Program-made: the position numbers and the translations under genes
Source of the DNA: JAVKBW01 sp040222995
Lineage (GTDB): Bacteria; Pseudomonadota; Alphaproteobacteria; UBA8366; Aestuariispiraceae
Assembly (NCBI GenBank): GCA_040222995.1
Contig: JAVKBW010000019.1
Coordinates: 486,003 to 550,002 of the forward strand
DNA length: 64,000 bases
Direction: 5' to 3'
In this document: in pieces, positions 18,230 through 27,104 of the stretch
How the letters are laid out: the number at the start of each line of letters is the position of its first letter
How positions within the stretch are numbered: the first letter of the stretch is position 1
The notes under the pieces: model-generated
The model's input: only the letters and a program-made list of their open reading frames with translations
The model's database searches: none
Told to the model about the DNA's origin: nothing

Positions 18230-19890
18230 TCTCCGGCTCCGCACTCGGCAAGGCCATAGATTTCCCGCGCCGTTTTTTCCGAGATCAGTCCCGCTGCAAG
18301 ATCGGCAGCAACACGGGCGCGGTCGCGCTCCAGAGGGTCGCCAATGCCGCCCCCACCTGGCGTGTCGAAGTATAGCCGCTCACCCGGGTCAATTCGCAAC
18401 GCTCCCTTGCTTGGCAAATCGTTGCCGTCCGAAATTCGGATGCGTCCCCGCGCACCGGCATGGCCGCCGTCGCGACCGGCCGCAGGAAATTTAACGCGTT
18501 CGACGGAGAGAAAGACCAGAAAGCCCTCGTCGCCACGCGGTTCGAGCTCAATTGCCTGACCGAGCCCACCGCGATACAGGCCATCGCCACCGCTATCCCG
18601 CCGAAGTTCCCGCTTGCGAAACCGCACCGGCGCCGAACTTTCAGCCATTTCAACCTGCGACCCCCAGACGCCGCTTGGATAAGCCGTTGTCGACAGACCG
18701 TCCTTGCCCGGTCTCGCACCGGTGCCGCCGTTGTGCACCAGTTCAACAGCAAAGATATCGCCGCCGCTTTGCGCCGCTTCCGGCGTGTTGCGGATCGGGA
18801 TGTCATAAAGACACGACGCGCCTTCAGCCGGAACCAGATCCGGCACGGCCTGATAAAGACAGCCAAACACCAGATCGGGCGTCATCTGCCCGATCGTATG
18901 GCGCTGGGCAACGGGTGCCGGATGCTGCGCGTTAAGAATGCAGCCTGGCGGGCCGCTTACGGTAAACGGCTCCAATGAGCCGGCATTGTTAGGAATATCG
19001 GACCCGATGATGCAGCGAAGCGCGAAAACCGAATACGCCGTCGCATAGTTCAGCGGCACGTTGATGCCTTTCTTAGAACACGGCGACGTACCGGTGTAAT
19101 CAAGATGAATACCGTCAGCACTGACGGTCAGGGTTGCCGCAAGCGTGATATCGCTCTCGTAGCCATCGATTTGCAGTGCGTTCCGGTAGACGCCCGGCGG
19201 TATTTCGGCAATCGCCTCGAGCGAGCCGCGCCGTGACGTTGCAATGATGTAGGCCGACAGCTCGTCCAGTTCGTCGATGTTGAATTCCTCCATCATATTG
19301 ACCAGGCTCGCCGCACCGGATTCGCAACAGGCGATCAGGGCATAGATGTCGCCTTCATTGGCCGTCGGCTCGCGGGAATTGGCGCGCACAATTTCCATCA
19401 GAAAACTGTTGATTTCGCCGCCATCGCTCAGCTTGCAGGGCGGAATCAGAAGCCCTTCATCGTAAATATCGGACCCTTCCGGTCCCATGCCCAAACCGCC
19501 GAGATCCGCCAGATGCGACGTACACGACGTGAAGCCGACGATGCGGTTTTTGTGAAAAACCGGCATCATCAGCAAAAAGTCATTGAGATGGCCGGACGCA
19601 ATCCACGGATCGTTGGTCATGTAGATATCGCCGGGTTTCATCTCCTGCAGCGGAAACAGGCCGCGCAACGTTTTCACGGCCTCGGCCATGGTATTGATGT
19701 GACCGGGCGTACCGGTTACCGCCTGAACAAGCATTCGCCCCTGAAAATCGAAAATACCGGCTGAAATATCGCCGCTTTCACGGACGATCGGGCTGAAAGC
19801 GGCACGAATGAGGGTCTGACCCTGCTCTTCGACAATGGCGAGAAGCCTGTTCCACATCACTTGCAGGCGAGTCGGGTCTGGCTGGCTCAT
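18226..19890 (-). CDS. hyuB: Hydantoinase B/oxoprolinase family protein
   Basis: A 554-residue subunit of the HyuB family. These proteins pair with HyuA in ATP-dependent ring-opening amidases (N-methylhydantoinase, 5-oxoprolinase, caprolactamase) and in acetone/acetophenone carboxylases. The N-terminus has the typical WNRLLAIVEEQGQTLIRAAFSPIVRESGD and GTPGHINTMAEAV. The middle has DYTGTSPCSKKGINVPLNYA and the end has FDTPGGGGIGDPLERD. ATG at 19890 overlaps the stop of hyuA as ATGA. Substrate cannot be read from the sequence. Confidence 0.92.
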   Translation of the reverse strand: MSQPDPTRLQVMWNRLLAIVEEQGQTLIRAAFSPIVRESGDISAGIFDFQGRMLVQAVTGTPGHINTMAEAVKTLRGLFPLQEMKPGDIYMTNDPWIASGHLNDFLLMMPVFHKNRIVGFTSCTSHLADLGGLGMGPEGSDIYDEGLLIPPCKLSDGGEINSFLMEIVRANSREPTANEGDIYALIACCESGAASLVNMMEEFNIDELDELSAYIIATSRRGSLEAIAEIPPGVYRNALQIDGYESDITLAATLTVSADGIHLDYTGTSPCSKKGINVPLNYATAYSVFALRCIIGSDIPNNAGSLEPFTVSGPPGCILNAQHPAPVAQRHTIGQMTPDLVFGCLYQAVPDLVPAEGASCLYDIPIRNTPEAAQSGGDIFAVELVHNGGTGARPGKDGLSTTAYPSGVWGSQVEMAESSAPVRFRKRELRRDSGGDGLYRGGLGQAIELEPRGDEGFLVFLSVERVKFPAAGRDGGHAGARGRIRISDGNDLPSKGALRIDPGERLYFDTPGGGGIGDPLERDRARVAADLAAGLISEKTAREIYGLAECGAGE

Positions 19891-21998
19891 GATATGTGCG
19901 CCTCCGGTCGGCTGGTGCTGATGAGAACAATGTTGTGTCCGCCGTCTATAAAAGCCTTGAAATCTCGGCTGACGAGCGTTGTCGTCTGCGGTTCGACGAT
20001 TAGAGCGGGACCGGCAACCCGGTCACCCGGACAAAGGGACTTTCGTTCGAATATACCGGCTTCCACGGTTTCACCCGTCAGATCGCAGATAATCGTATGC
20101 CGGGATTCCGGCAAAGCGTCGCGTGGTGACGGTATATCGACCAAAGGTACGGGCGGAATACGGGCGGTCGAAACGCGAACGGCCCAGTTCAGGATTTCAA
20201 TTTCCATGCGGGGCACGGCACGGCTGAACTGCCGGCTGTATTCTTTCTCAAAGGCAACACGCAAGGTAGGGATATCTCGCGCAGACAGCGGCCGGTCCGG
20301 CAGATCGATTTCGAATTCGTGCCCCTGCCCGCGATAGCGCATGAAGGCGCTGCGCCGGCAGGATAGTGCGCCGGAAGGCGCGCCCGCGCGGACTACCGTT
20401 TCAGCCTCGTCGATCAGCGTACCGAAAAGCGTATTCAGACCTTCGAGATCGACACCATCCAGCATCGTGTAGCGGCTCTGCACGATTTCAAAGGAAATCG
20501 GTGCGAAGAGAAAACCAACCGCCGACCCGACGCCCGGCGCCTGTGGAATCAGAATCCGGCCGACGCCGGCCTTTCGCGCAACGCGAGTTGCATGCAAAGG
20601 TCCGTTACCGCCGAAGGCGATCATCGTGCGTTGGCCAAGCACCTTCCCGGATTCGACAGAGTGCATGCGCGCCGCCGCCGCCATGTTCTCGTCGACGATC
20701 TGGCTGATGCCGTTGGCGGCCGCGCCGATTGCAAGGCCGAGGTTTTCGCCGACATCGGCATCGACAGCGACTCTGGCCTTGTCAATGTCTACTGAAAGCC
20801 GCCCTTCGGCAAAGACCGACGGTTCAATCAGCCCCATCACCACATCGGCATCGGTAACTGTCGGACGCACGCCCCCCTGACCGAATGCTGCAGGGCCCGG
20901 TTCGCTGCCGGCGCTTTCAGGCCCGACATTGAGCCGCCCGAGACGGTCAACATGCGCGATGGACCCTCCGCCTGCGCCGATTTCAATCATTTCGACAACG
21001 GGGATACGGACCGGCATACCACTGCCCTTGATGAAACGCTGCGCCCGCGCGATCTCGAACCGTCGGGATGTTTGCGGCATGTAGTTGTCAATCAGGCACA
21101 GTTTCGCCGTGGTGCCGCCCATGTCGAAGGAAAGCACTTCCGGCAGGCCGCACTGTTCCGCCGCGTTTGCCGCGAGAACGGCGCCGCCGGCAGGGCCGGA
21201 TTCGACCAGCCGAACCGGATAGAGCGAGGCGGTCTCCAGCGTCGTCATGCCGCCGCCGGCCGTCATCATCAGAATCGGGCAGGTCAATCCCTCTGCAGCG
21301 AATGTTCTGGCGAAGGACTTCAGATAACGCGCCATCAGCGGCTGAATAAAGGCATTGGCGATGGTTGTGCAGAGACGCTCGAATTCCCGTGCCTCCGGGC
21401 TGACACCGCTGGACAGCGTTATCGCGACGCCGGGAAGACGCTCGCCTATCAATTCGGCAAGGCGTTGTTCATGCGTCGGGTTGGCGTAAGAGTGCAGGAA
21501 ACAGATGGCAACGGCTTCGGTGCCGACCGCTTTGAGATCGCAGACGAGCCGGTCGACGGCGCTTTCGTCCAACGGGTTAACGATTTCACCGGTAACATCG
21601 CTGCGTTCGTCAATGGTGAAGCAGCGTGTGCGTGGCACAATCAGATCAGGTTTGTCGATATCAATGTCGTACTGGTTGTAGCGTCGTTCGTAAGCGATCT
21701 CGAGGATATCCCGGAATCCGCCCGTGGTGATCGTGGAAACCGTCGCGCCGCGCCGCTCGATCAGCGCATTGGTCGCCAGCGTCGTGCCATGGATAAATCC
21801 CTCGATATCGGCCAGAGCGATGCCGGCCTCGTCAATCGCCAATCTGACGCCGGCAAGCGCTCCTTCGGCCGGATCGGTATGGGTCGTCAGTGTTTTCGAT
21901 GTCGCCACCACATGTCGGCTGGCGTTCATCAGGACAGTATCGGTAAAGGTGCCGCCGATATCGACGGCGATACGCAGGCCTGTAGATGATTTGGACAT
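19887..21998 (-). CDS. hyuA: Hydantoinase A/oxoprolinase family protein (ATP-binding subunit)
   Basis: From ATG at 21998 the product has 703 residues and begins close to the family's nucleotide-binding motif RIAVDIGGTFTDTVLMN. A TTG 27 codons upstream would add an unconserved basic stretch, so I prefer the ATG, although its ribosome binding site is weak. Other marks are HGTTLATNALIERRGA, GVSPEAREFERLCTTIANAF and FDMGGTTAKLCLID. HyuA activates a carbonyl with ATP for the HyuB partner. This is the first gene of the overlapping operon hyuA-hyuB-aminotransferase-racemase. Confidence 0.92.
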   Translation of the reverse strand: MSKSSTGLRIAVDIGGTFTDTVLMNASRHVVATSKTLTTHTDPAEGALAGVRLAIDEAGIALADIEGFIHGTTLATNALIERRGATVSTITTGGFRDILEIAYERRYNQYDIDIDKPDLIVPRTRCFTIDERSDVTGEIVNPLDESAVDRLVCDLKAVGTEAVAICFLHSYANPTHEQRLAELIGERLPGVAITLSSGVSPEAREFERLCTTIANAFIQPLMARYLKSFARTFAAEGLTCPILMMTAGGGMTTLETASLYPVRLVESGPAGGAVLAANAAEQCGLPEVLSFDMGGTTAKLCLIDNYMPQTSRRFEIARAQRFIKGSGMPVRIPVVEMIEIGAGGGSIAHVDRLGRLNVGPESAGSEPGPAAFGQGGVRPTVTDADVVMGLIEPSVFAEGRLSVDIDKARVAVDADVGENLGLAIGAAANGISQIVDENMAAAARMHSVESGKVLGQRTMIAFGGNGPLHATRVARKAGVGRILIPQAPGVGSAVGFLFAPISFEIVQSRYTMLDGVDLEGLNTLFGTLIDEAETVVRAGAPSGALSCRRSAFMRYRGQGHEFEIDLPDRPLSARDIPTLRVAFEKEYSRQFSRAVPRMEIEILNWAVRVSTARIPPVPLVDIPSPRDALPESRHTIICDLTGETVEAGIFERKSLCPGDRVAGPALIVEPQTTTLVSRDFKAFIDGGHNIVLISTSRPEAHIS

Positions 21999-22285
21999 GA
22001 ACTTGCACTTGTGTCGTAGATGCCGGAACACGGTTTTAGCCGGCCTGCTCTCGAAAAACAGAACCGTTTTAGGACACAATCTTCAGGTTACGAGGTCGCA
22101 ACCCGTTGCACGGCGGCCATCTTCGGCCGGATTGAAAGGCAGGATCGTCATTGCACAATCCAAAAGTTCATTACCGAAAAACCGTGCGCCGGAAACTAAA
22201 TCCTGTCAATTGGCTTTCTAGCGGCCAGTGCCAGAATTCCAGCAAACGCTGTCAGGGCTGTTGAACCAATGCGTACGAGCGTTGA

Positions 22286-23167
22286 TTAGTTTTCTCCGGT
22301 CTTGCCTGAACCGTCCAGCAGCTTTTGTTTCGCTGCCTCTTCGGAAGACAGCGACTCATCCGCCACATCCTCGCGCACGATGCCCCAGCCGGCGGCGGGT
22401 TCGTCGCGTTTCGGCAATGACGATTGCCGCATTTCGGGGGTTACGATGCCGCCGGAAATGACCATTTTCACCGCGTCCTCAACCGTCATGTCCAGAGGGA
22501 TCGCCTCGGAAACCGGCACGAACAGCAGAAAACCGGATGTCGGGTTCGGCGTTGTCGGCAGAAACACGTTCACATGGTCGCCCGGTGTTTTTGTTTCGAC
22601 CTCGCCCTTGGTGTCGCTGGTGACGAACGCAATCGCCCACAGGCCGCGCCTGGGATATTCGACCAGAACGGCTTTCTTGAAAGCGTTGCTCTGCTGTTTC
22701 AGAACGGTTTCGAGAATCTGTTTCACCGCCGCATAGACGCTGCGCACGACCGGCATGCGGTTCAGCAGCGATTCCCAGAACCGCACGATCCAGCGGCCGA
22801 CGAGGCCGGCCGTAAGCGCGCCGATCAGCGTAATGCTGACGAACAATACAATGAGGCCCAGCCCGGGCAGGCCGATTTCCAGCCCCAGCACCTCTTTCAT
22901 ATAGGTGTCGGGATTGAGCTGCGCGGGGATCAGCGGCACGACCTGACTGTCGACGAAGTCGATCAGCCACCAGGCGACAGCGGCGGTGATCGCAAGCGGG
23001 GCCGTTACCAGAACGCCGGCGAGAAAATATCCCCGGAGGCGCCCCATCAGGCTGACCTTTACCTTTGCGCCGATGATGATATTGCCGTGTGCATCATACA
23101 CAGCCCCTTCCTGTTTTCCTTCTTTCGCCATGATTTCCGTACCCTGTGCTTCTGGTTCGGAGAACAT
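22286..23167 (-). CDS. DUF502 family membrane protein
   Basis: A 293-residue inner-membrane protein with the DUF502 signature. It has two N-terminal helices (LRGYFLAGVLVTAPLAITAAVAWWLIDF and GLGLIVLFVSITLIGALTAGLVGRW). The conserved soluble segment follows (NRMPVVRSVYAAVKQILETV, VEYPRRGLWAIAFVT, VFLPTTPNPTSGFLLFVP). The family is common in alphaproteobacteria, often near recG, and its function is unknown. ATG at 23167 and ATG at 23131 are both possible starts; neither has a decisive ribosome binding site. Here the hydantoinase operon lies between it and recG. Confidence 0.88.
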   Translation of the reverse strand: MFSEPEAQGTEIMAKEGKQEGAVYDAHGNIIIGAKVKVSLMGRLRGYFLAGVLVTAPLAITAAVAWWLIDFVDSQVVPLIPAQLNPDTYMKEVLGLEIGLPGLGLIVLFVSITLIGALTAGLVGRWIVRFWESLLNRMPVVRSVYAAVKQILETVLKQQSNAFKKAVLVEYPRRGLWAIAFVTSDTKGEVETKTPGDHVNVFLPTTPNPTSGFLLFVPVSEAIPLDMTVEDAVKMVISGGIVTPEMRQSSLPKRDEPAAGWGIVREDVADESLSSEEAAKQKLLDGSGKTGEN

Positions 23168-23319
23168 TTTCTCAAAGACCGCAGCCCTGTAGTCCGCTTA
23201 TAGGACACGTACCCTTTGCGGAAAAGGAAAACGAAAGTTTTCGGTCATAAAGACTCTCGCGCTACGGTAAACGGTGGTCTATGCTACACTTTGTATCTCA
23301 CGCGGATTGGGAGGATCTA

Positions 23320-24015
23320 GTGGGTGTCGCCGGCAAACCATTGAGCAAAATCAAGCTTTTCTCGGGTCTGACCGATGAAGAACTCGATGATATCGAGCGC
23401 CGTTGCCGTTGGCACAGCTTTCCTGCGCAGGAACAGATCATCGACCGGCAAAGCGATGACCGGGATATCTATTTCATCGTCCAGGGCGCAGTGCGGGTTC
23501 TGAACTACTCCTTCTCCGGGCGCGAGATCGCTTTCGACGATATCCAGGCCGGCAGCATTTTCGGCGAACTGGCCGCGCTCGACGGCGAGCCCCGGTCGGC
23601 GAATGTCGTAACCGTTGCGCCGACAGAAGCCGCCACCATGACGCCGAGCGCCTTTCAGGACGTGATGAAAGAATACCCGTCGGTCGCCGTCCGCCTGATG
23701 CAGCGCATGGCCCAGGTTATCCGCGTATCGACCGACCGGATCATGGATCTCAGCACGCTCGGCGCAAACAACAGGGTGTATGCTGAAATTCTCCGCCTCG
23801 CCCATGAAAACGAAACCGACGAGGATTCGGCCGTAATTTCACCGGTGCCGATTCACGGCGATATCGCCAGCCGGGTATCGACGACCCGGGAAACCGTTGC
23901 GCGGGTGCTGAGCGACCTGTCCAAGAAGGGGCTGGTCATCCGCGAAGGCAACAAGCTGATCGTCAACGATCTGTTACAGCTTCGCGAGATGGTTGAGGAA
24001 TTCCGTGGCGAATAG
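23320..24015 (+). CDS. Crp/Fnr-family transcriptional regulator
   Basis: The preferred GTG at 23320 has GGGAGG five bases upstream and gives 231 residues; an ATG at 23281 with a weak site would add 13. The N-terminal cyclic-nucleotide-binding-type beta barrel shows GSIFGELAALDGEPRSANV, and a C-terminal winged helix follows. The recognition helix reads TTRETVARVLSDL, close to the RETVGR of Crp that contacts TGTGA half sites and unlike the ExxSR of FNR. Only one cysteine is present, so it is not an FNR-type Fe-S oxygen sensor. Whether it binds cAMP is not decidable here. The next gene starts inside its end. Confidence 0.87.
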   Translation: MGVAGKPLSKIKLFSGLTDEELDDIERRCRWHSFPAQEQIIDRQSDDRDIYFIVQGAVRVLNYSFSGREIAFDDIQAGSIFGELAALDGEPRSANVVTVAPTEAATMTPSAFQDVMKEYPSVAVRLMQRMAQVIRVSTDRIMDLSTLGANNRVYAEILRLAHENETDEDSAVISPVPIHGDIASRVSTTRETVARVLSDLSKKGLVIREGNKLIVNDLLQLREMVEEFRGE

Positions 24016-24652
24016 ATACGGCCGGAACGGCCCCTTTCCCGCTCCGCGCAGGTTCGCGGCGAAGATGGTTGCGGTGTGCATGTTCGCCGCCCCGCTGATG
24101 CCTGCCGTGGCGCAGGATTTCTCCGAATTCGGCGCCGGCGCCCTGAGCGCGACCTCCTATGAACCGTTCGGCGATGCCGCGCCAATGGCGGTCGATCTGC
24201 TGAACGATTCCGAGCTCGACACACGGATTGCCGAGGATGTCCGTCAGGGCCTGCCGACCGTCGGACATCCCGTCGACAAGTTCAGCGACCTCGTGCTGTT
24301 CATCTCGACCGAAATCACCGGGGTGGACGGCAGAAAAAAGGCGGGCGGCATCGGCCGGCTTTACGGCAATTCGGAAACCGGGGTGGATTTCAGCGTGAAC
24401 ATCTATTCCGGCACAAATGACAGCCTGCTGACCGGCGCGAAAAAGGACAAACCGGGTCGGGTCGTATACAGGCTGAACGGCGAGGTGCGGCGTGGACCGG
24501 ATATTCTCTGGCAGGGCGCGGTCACCACCGAGGAAAGCCGGGGCGATACCTACAGAACGTTCAAACCGCTGGTTCAGACCCTGATCGAAGGGCTGGGCGA
24601 AACCGAAGTTCCGGATGATGCCGAAGATCGGCAGGCCCCGGAAATTCAGTAA
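24005..24652 (+). CDS. Secreted protein of unknown function
   Basis: The GTG at 24005 is preceded by GAGGA and lies within the last codons of the Crp-like gene, suggesting coupling. It gives 215 residues. A signal peptide is clear: basic region with several arginines and a lysine, hydrophobic stretch MVAVCMFAAPLMPAVAQ, cleavage after VAQ. The mature part has a pattern such as GVDFSVNIYSGTNDSLL and RVVYRLNGEVRRGPDILWQG, which looks like a beta-rich periplasmic domain. I do not recognise a family. Confidence 0.7.
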   Translation: MANRYGRNGPFPAPRRFAAKMVAVCMFAAPLMPAVAQDFSEFGAGALSATSYEPFGDAAPMAVDLLNDSELDTRIAEDVRQGLPTVGHPVDKFSDLVLFISTEITGVDGRKKAGGIGRLYGNSETGVDFSVNIYSGTNDSLLTGAKKDKPGRVVYRLNGEVRRGPDILWQGAVTTEESRGDTYRTFKPLVQTLIEGLGETEVPDDAEDRQAPEIQ

Positions 24653-24734
24653 GCCCCGGTTACGGCAAACTTGCGAACATCGTCTGTTGACCCTTCTGGA
24701 CCGGCCCTCTATATCAGGTCGCCATCGGTACGGC

Positions 24735-24810
24735 GCGCCCTTAGCTCAGTCGGTAGAGCAACTGACTTTTAATCAGTGGGCCGCAGGTTCGAATCCTGCA
24801 GGGCGCACCA
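24735..24810 (+). tRNA. tRNA-Lys(TTT)
   Basis: The 76 bases fold into a full cloverleaf. The acceptor stem is GCGCCCT paired with AGGGCGC, the D arm stem is GCTC/GAGC, and the anticodon stem ACTGA/TCAGT has loop CTTTTAA with anticodon TTT at 24768-24770. The T arm is GCAGG-TTCGAAT-CCTGC. The 3' CCA is encoded. An AT-rich gene of foreign appearance starts about 100 bases downstream. Confidence 0.97.
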
Positions 24811-24878
24811 TTTTTTATAATTATTTCAATAAGTTAAGGGCTAAATAATTTCCCAATCAATTCACTGTAGTCGAGGCT

Positions 24879-24898
24879 GTCAACAAAACGTCAACAAA
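24879..24898. repeat. Tandem nonamer GTCAACAAA, two copies with 11-base period
   Basis: GTCAACAAA occurs at 24879-24887 and again at 24890-24898, so the copies sit about one helical turn apart. They lie between the tRNA-Lys gene and the start of the DUF4145 gene. This could be a protein-binding site or part of an old integration junction. No matching copy was seen on the far side of the AT-rich patch. Confidence 0.5.
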
Positions 24899-24908
24899 TG
24901 GACGAAAG

Positions 24909-25742
24909 ATGACCGAGAATCACCCAAGTTTCAGATATGAACCGCCGGGACTCGGTAAAAGCGGATTTAATTGCTCTAGATGTGGTAGCAAATCTGCACA
25001 AAGTTGGTTTCTACTGAGAGTAAAACGAATACTTAGAGACGATCCTGCGCCTCAAGTTCCCAGCGTCGAATCAATGGTAAATTTAAATGCAATATTTCGG
25101 TCACGACACAATGAACCGAAGAAAATTGCTGCTCTAGATGAGTATGTTGAAATTGCGCCTAAAGGCGAAGCATTCATAAACAATTTTTATGCACCTGAAT
25201 CGCAACATTGTTCTAGATTAGATAACTGTTGGGTAAGTTCTTGTTACAGTTGTAGACAGGTAACTATTTGGGTTGGCGAGACTATTGTTTGGCCTCCACC
25301 GGCAGGTGGACCACCGCCGAACAATGATCTGCCTGATGATATTAAGTCTATCTACAATGAAGCTAGCAGAGTAAAAAATGTTTCTCCTCGCTCCGCGTCA
25401 GCACTTCTTCGGCTGTGTATCGAAAAACTTTGCCTAGCCGAAGGGTGCAAAAAAGACAAACTGAATAACATGATTGGAAAGCTTGTAGAAAAAGGGCTGG
25501 ATCCAACTATTCAACAAGCCTATGACATCGTTCGCCTCAAAGGGAACACTGCAATTCATCCCGCTGGTGAAATTGAACTCTCTGATACGGCTGACACCGC
25601 TGAAAAACTCTTTTCAATCGTGAACATCATTGCCAATCACTTTGTTTCCAACAAAAAACTTATTGCCGAACTTTATGACAATCTCAGTCCCGGTGAAAAG
25701 AAGCAGATCGAAAACCGAGATTCAAAACCCCAAAACCAGTAG
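24909..25742 (+). CDS. DUF4145 domain protein with N-terminal zinc-binding-like cysteines, likely acquired
   Basis: A 277-residue protein. The N-terminus has a cysteine pair FNCSRCGSKS and a further cluster (CSRLDNCWVSSCYSC), which may bind zinc. The C-terminal half (about 150-250) has the DUF4145 pattern: ASALLRLCIEKLC, NNMIGKLVEKGLDP and YDIVRLKGNTAIHP. DUF4145 proteins occur in mobile and defence-related settings, some linked to nuclease genes, but none is present here. Base composition is far from the neighbours: the lines 25021-25080 and 25081-25140 contain 27 and 22 G+C out of 60. With its place behind tRNA-Lys, this suggests horizontal transfer. Confidence 0.82.
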   Translation: MTENHPSFRYEPPGLGKSGFNCSRCGSKSAQSWFLLRVKRILRDDPAPQVPSVESMVNLNAIFRSRHNEPKKIAALDEYVEIAPKGEAFINNFYAPESQHCSRLDNCWVSSCYSCRQVTIWVGETIVWPPPAGGPPPNNDLPDDIKSIYNEASRVKNVSPRSASALLRLCIEKLCLAEGCKKDKLNNMIGKLVEKGLDPTIQQAYDIVRLKGNTAIHPAGEIELSDTADTAEKLFSIVNIIANHFVSNKKLIAELYDNLSPGEKKQIENRDSKPQNQ

Positions 25743-25743
25743 A

Positions 25744-25839
25744 TTAATTTTGCAACCGCACCCCGGCCTCGCCGCCGTTCGCCGGGATGAAGTCGACTCC
25801 GGCTTCGATCAGCGCCGATTCGATGGATGACAGACGCAT
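25744..25839 (-). pseudogene. Remnant of the C-terminus of an XRE-type regulator
   Basis: On the minus strand, ATG at 25839 (with GGGAGG upstream) opens 31 codons whose product contains SIESALIEAGVDFIPANGG and AGVRL. This matches from memory the conserved tail of many alphaproteobacterial XRE/Cro-type regulators (RAALEAAGVEFI..NGGGPGVRL). The frame stays open 20 codons further upstream until TGA at 25900-25902, but no helix-turn-helix part is present. I read it as the leftover end of a truncated gene. A functional micro-protein is less likely. Confidence 0.5.
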
Positions 25840-25946
25840 CAACCGACCCTCCCCGACATCCAGTTGAAAACACCGTCGTTGCGATGAACTCGCCGTGTTT
25901 CACCTTTGTTGATCCGGTCTCATCCGTTGCACATTGATCTGCAAAG

Positions 25947-25976
25947 CGAAAACGCGGCCCCTTTCGAAGCCGCGTT
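25947..25976 (-). terminator. Rho-independent terminator after dctP
   Basis: On the minus strand the stem AACGCGGC (25976-25969) pairs with GCCGCGTT (25958-25951) around a 10-base loop. The hairpin runs directly into TTTTC. It begins about 20 bases after the dctP stop codon and should end the dctQMP transcript. Confidence 0.8.
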
Positions 25977-25997
25977 CCCGTTACTGGATTTTTCGGA

Positions 25998-27032
25998 TCA
26001 GCTATAGCGATACGGTCGGCCCGCTTTCGCCATATCGGCATTGTACTTTTTGAAGATATTGACGACTTTCGCCTTGGTTTCGGATTCTGCGGCGATTTCG
26101 TCCCAGAATTCAACCGCTGCATTTTCCACGGCCGCCCATTCGTTGTCCGGAATGGTCGTCAGCTTCATTTTGGTGCCATGCACCCGTAATGAGGCTTCGC
26201 CACCCCAGTACCACCACTGGCGATAATAGTGCGAGCTGTCCATCGTCAGTTTCAGCAGTTCCTGCAGATGCCCCGGCAATTCATTCCAGCGATCCATATT
26301 TGCAAAGAACGATCCCGCCCAGGCGCCGGAAATATTGTTGGTCAGGAAGTAATCCGTCACATCAGCCCAACCGACTGTGTAGTCTTCGGTGATACCGGAC
26401 CACGCAACGCCATCGAGTTCGCCGGTCTGAACGGCAACCTCGATGTCTTCCCACGGCAGGGTTACCGGCACAACGCCGAACTGAGCCAGGAACCGGCCGG
26501 CTGTCGGGAAGGTGAAGACGCGTTTGCCCTTGAGATCTTCCAGACTGTTGATCGGGTTCTTGGTTGCGAAGTGACACGGGTCCCAGGCACCGGCGGAAAG
26601 ATGCTTGACCCCGACTTTCGAATATTCCGCGTCCCAGATTTCATTCAGACCGTACTGGTTGAACAGCACCGGCACATCCAGCGAGTACCGGCTGGCGAAC
26701 GGAAAATATCCGCCGAACACAGTGACTTCGGTCGGCGACGCCATGGAATCGTCATCCGACTGCACGGCGTCGATCGTGCCGCGCTGCATTGCCTGGAACA
26801 GCTCGCCGGTCGGTACAAGCTGATCGGCAAAGAACAGTTCGATTTCCATCTGTCCTTCGGCGACCTTGTTGAAGCTGTCGATGGCGGGTTTGATGACGTG
26901 TTCGGCCAGGGCCGGTCCGGCATAGGTTTGCATCCGCCACTTGATGACGGACTGGGCATGAACGGCAGGCGCCGCCAGAGCAGCAGCGCCGGCAATCCCC
27001 GCACCGGCTAGAAATTTACGTCTTGTTGTCAT
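25998..27032 (-). CDS. dctP: TRAP transporter substrate-binding protein DctP
   Basis: A 344-residue periplasmic binding protein of the DctP/TakP family. It has a twin-arginine signal (TTRRKFLAGAGIAGAAALAAP, cleavage near VHA). Typical family segments are QAMQRGTIDAVQSDD, LKGKRVFTFP and the signature GELDGVAWSGITEDYTVGWADV. The ligand is probably an organic acid; relatives bind alpha-keto acids, but the ligand cannot be fixed from sequence. ATG at 27032 has a strong AGGAGG site. It is the last gene of dctQ-dctM-dctP and is followed by a terminator. Confidence 0.93.
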   Translation of the reverse strand: MTTRRKFLAGAGIAGAAALAAPAVHAQSVIKWRMQTYAGPALAEHVIKPAIDSFNKVAEGQMEIELFFADQLVPTGELFQAMQRGTIDAVQSDDDSMASPTEVTVFGGYFPFASRYSLDVPVLFNQYGLNEIWDAEYSKVGVKHLSAGAWDPCHFATKNPINSLEDLKGKRVFTFPTAGRFLAQFGVVPVTLPWEDIEVAVQTGELDGVAWSGITEDYTVGWADVTDYFLTNNISGAWAGSFFANMDRWNELPGHLQELLKLTMDSSHYYRQWWYWGGEASLRVHGTKMKLTTIPDNEWAAVENAAVEFWDEIAAESETKAKVVNIFKKYNADMAKAGRPYRYS

Positions 27033-27104
27033 GGATAACCTCCTGTTTTTGTTTGTTATCTCTAAGGCACAACGCCCTTACCGCCCCGTTTTTCAGGGTT
27101 CTTG

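Noticed and set aside
24811..25997. Complete integrative element at tRNA-Lys
   Set aside because: No integrase, no second copy of the tRNA 3' end and no toxin-antitoxin or transposase gene was found. Only an AT-rich gene and a regulator remnant support past transfer.
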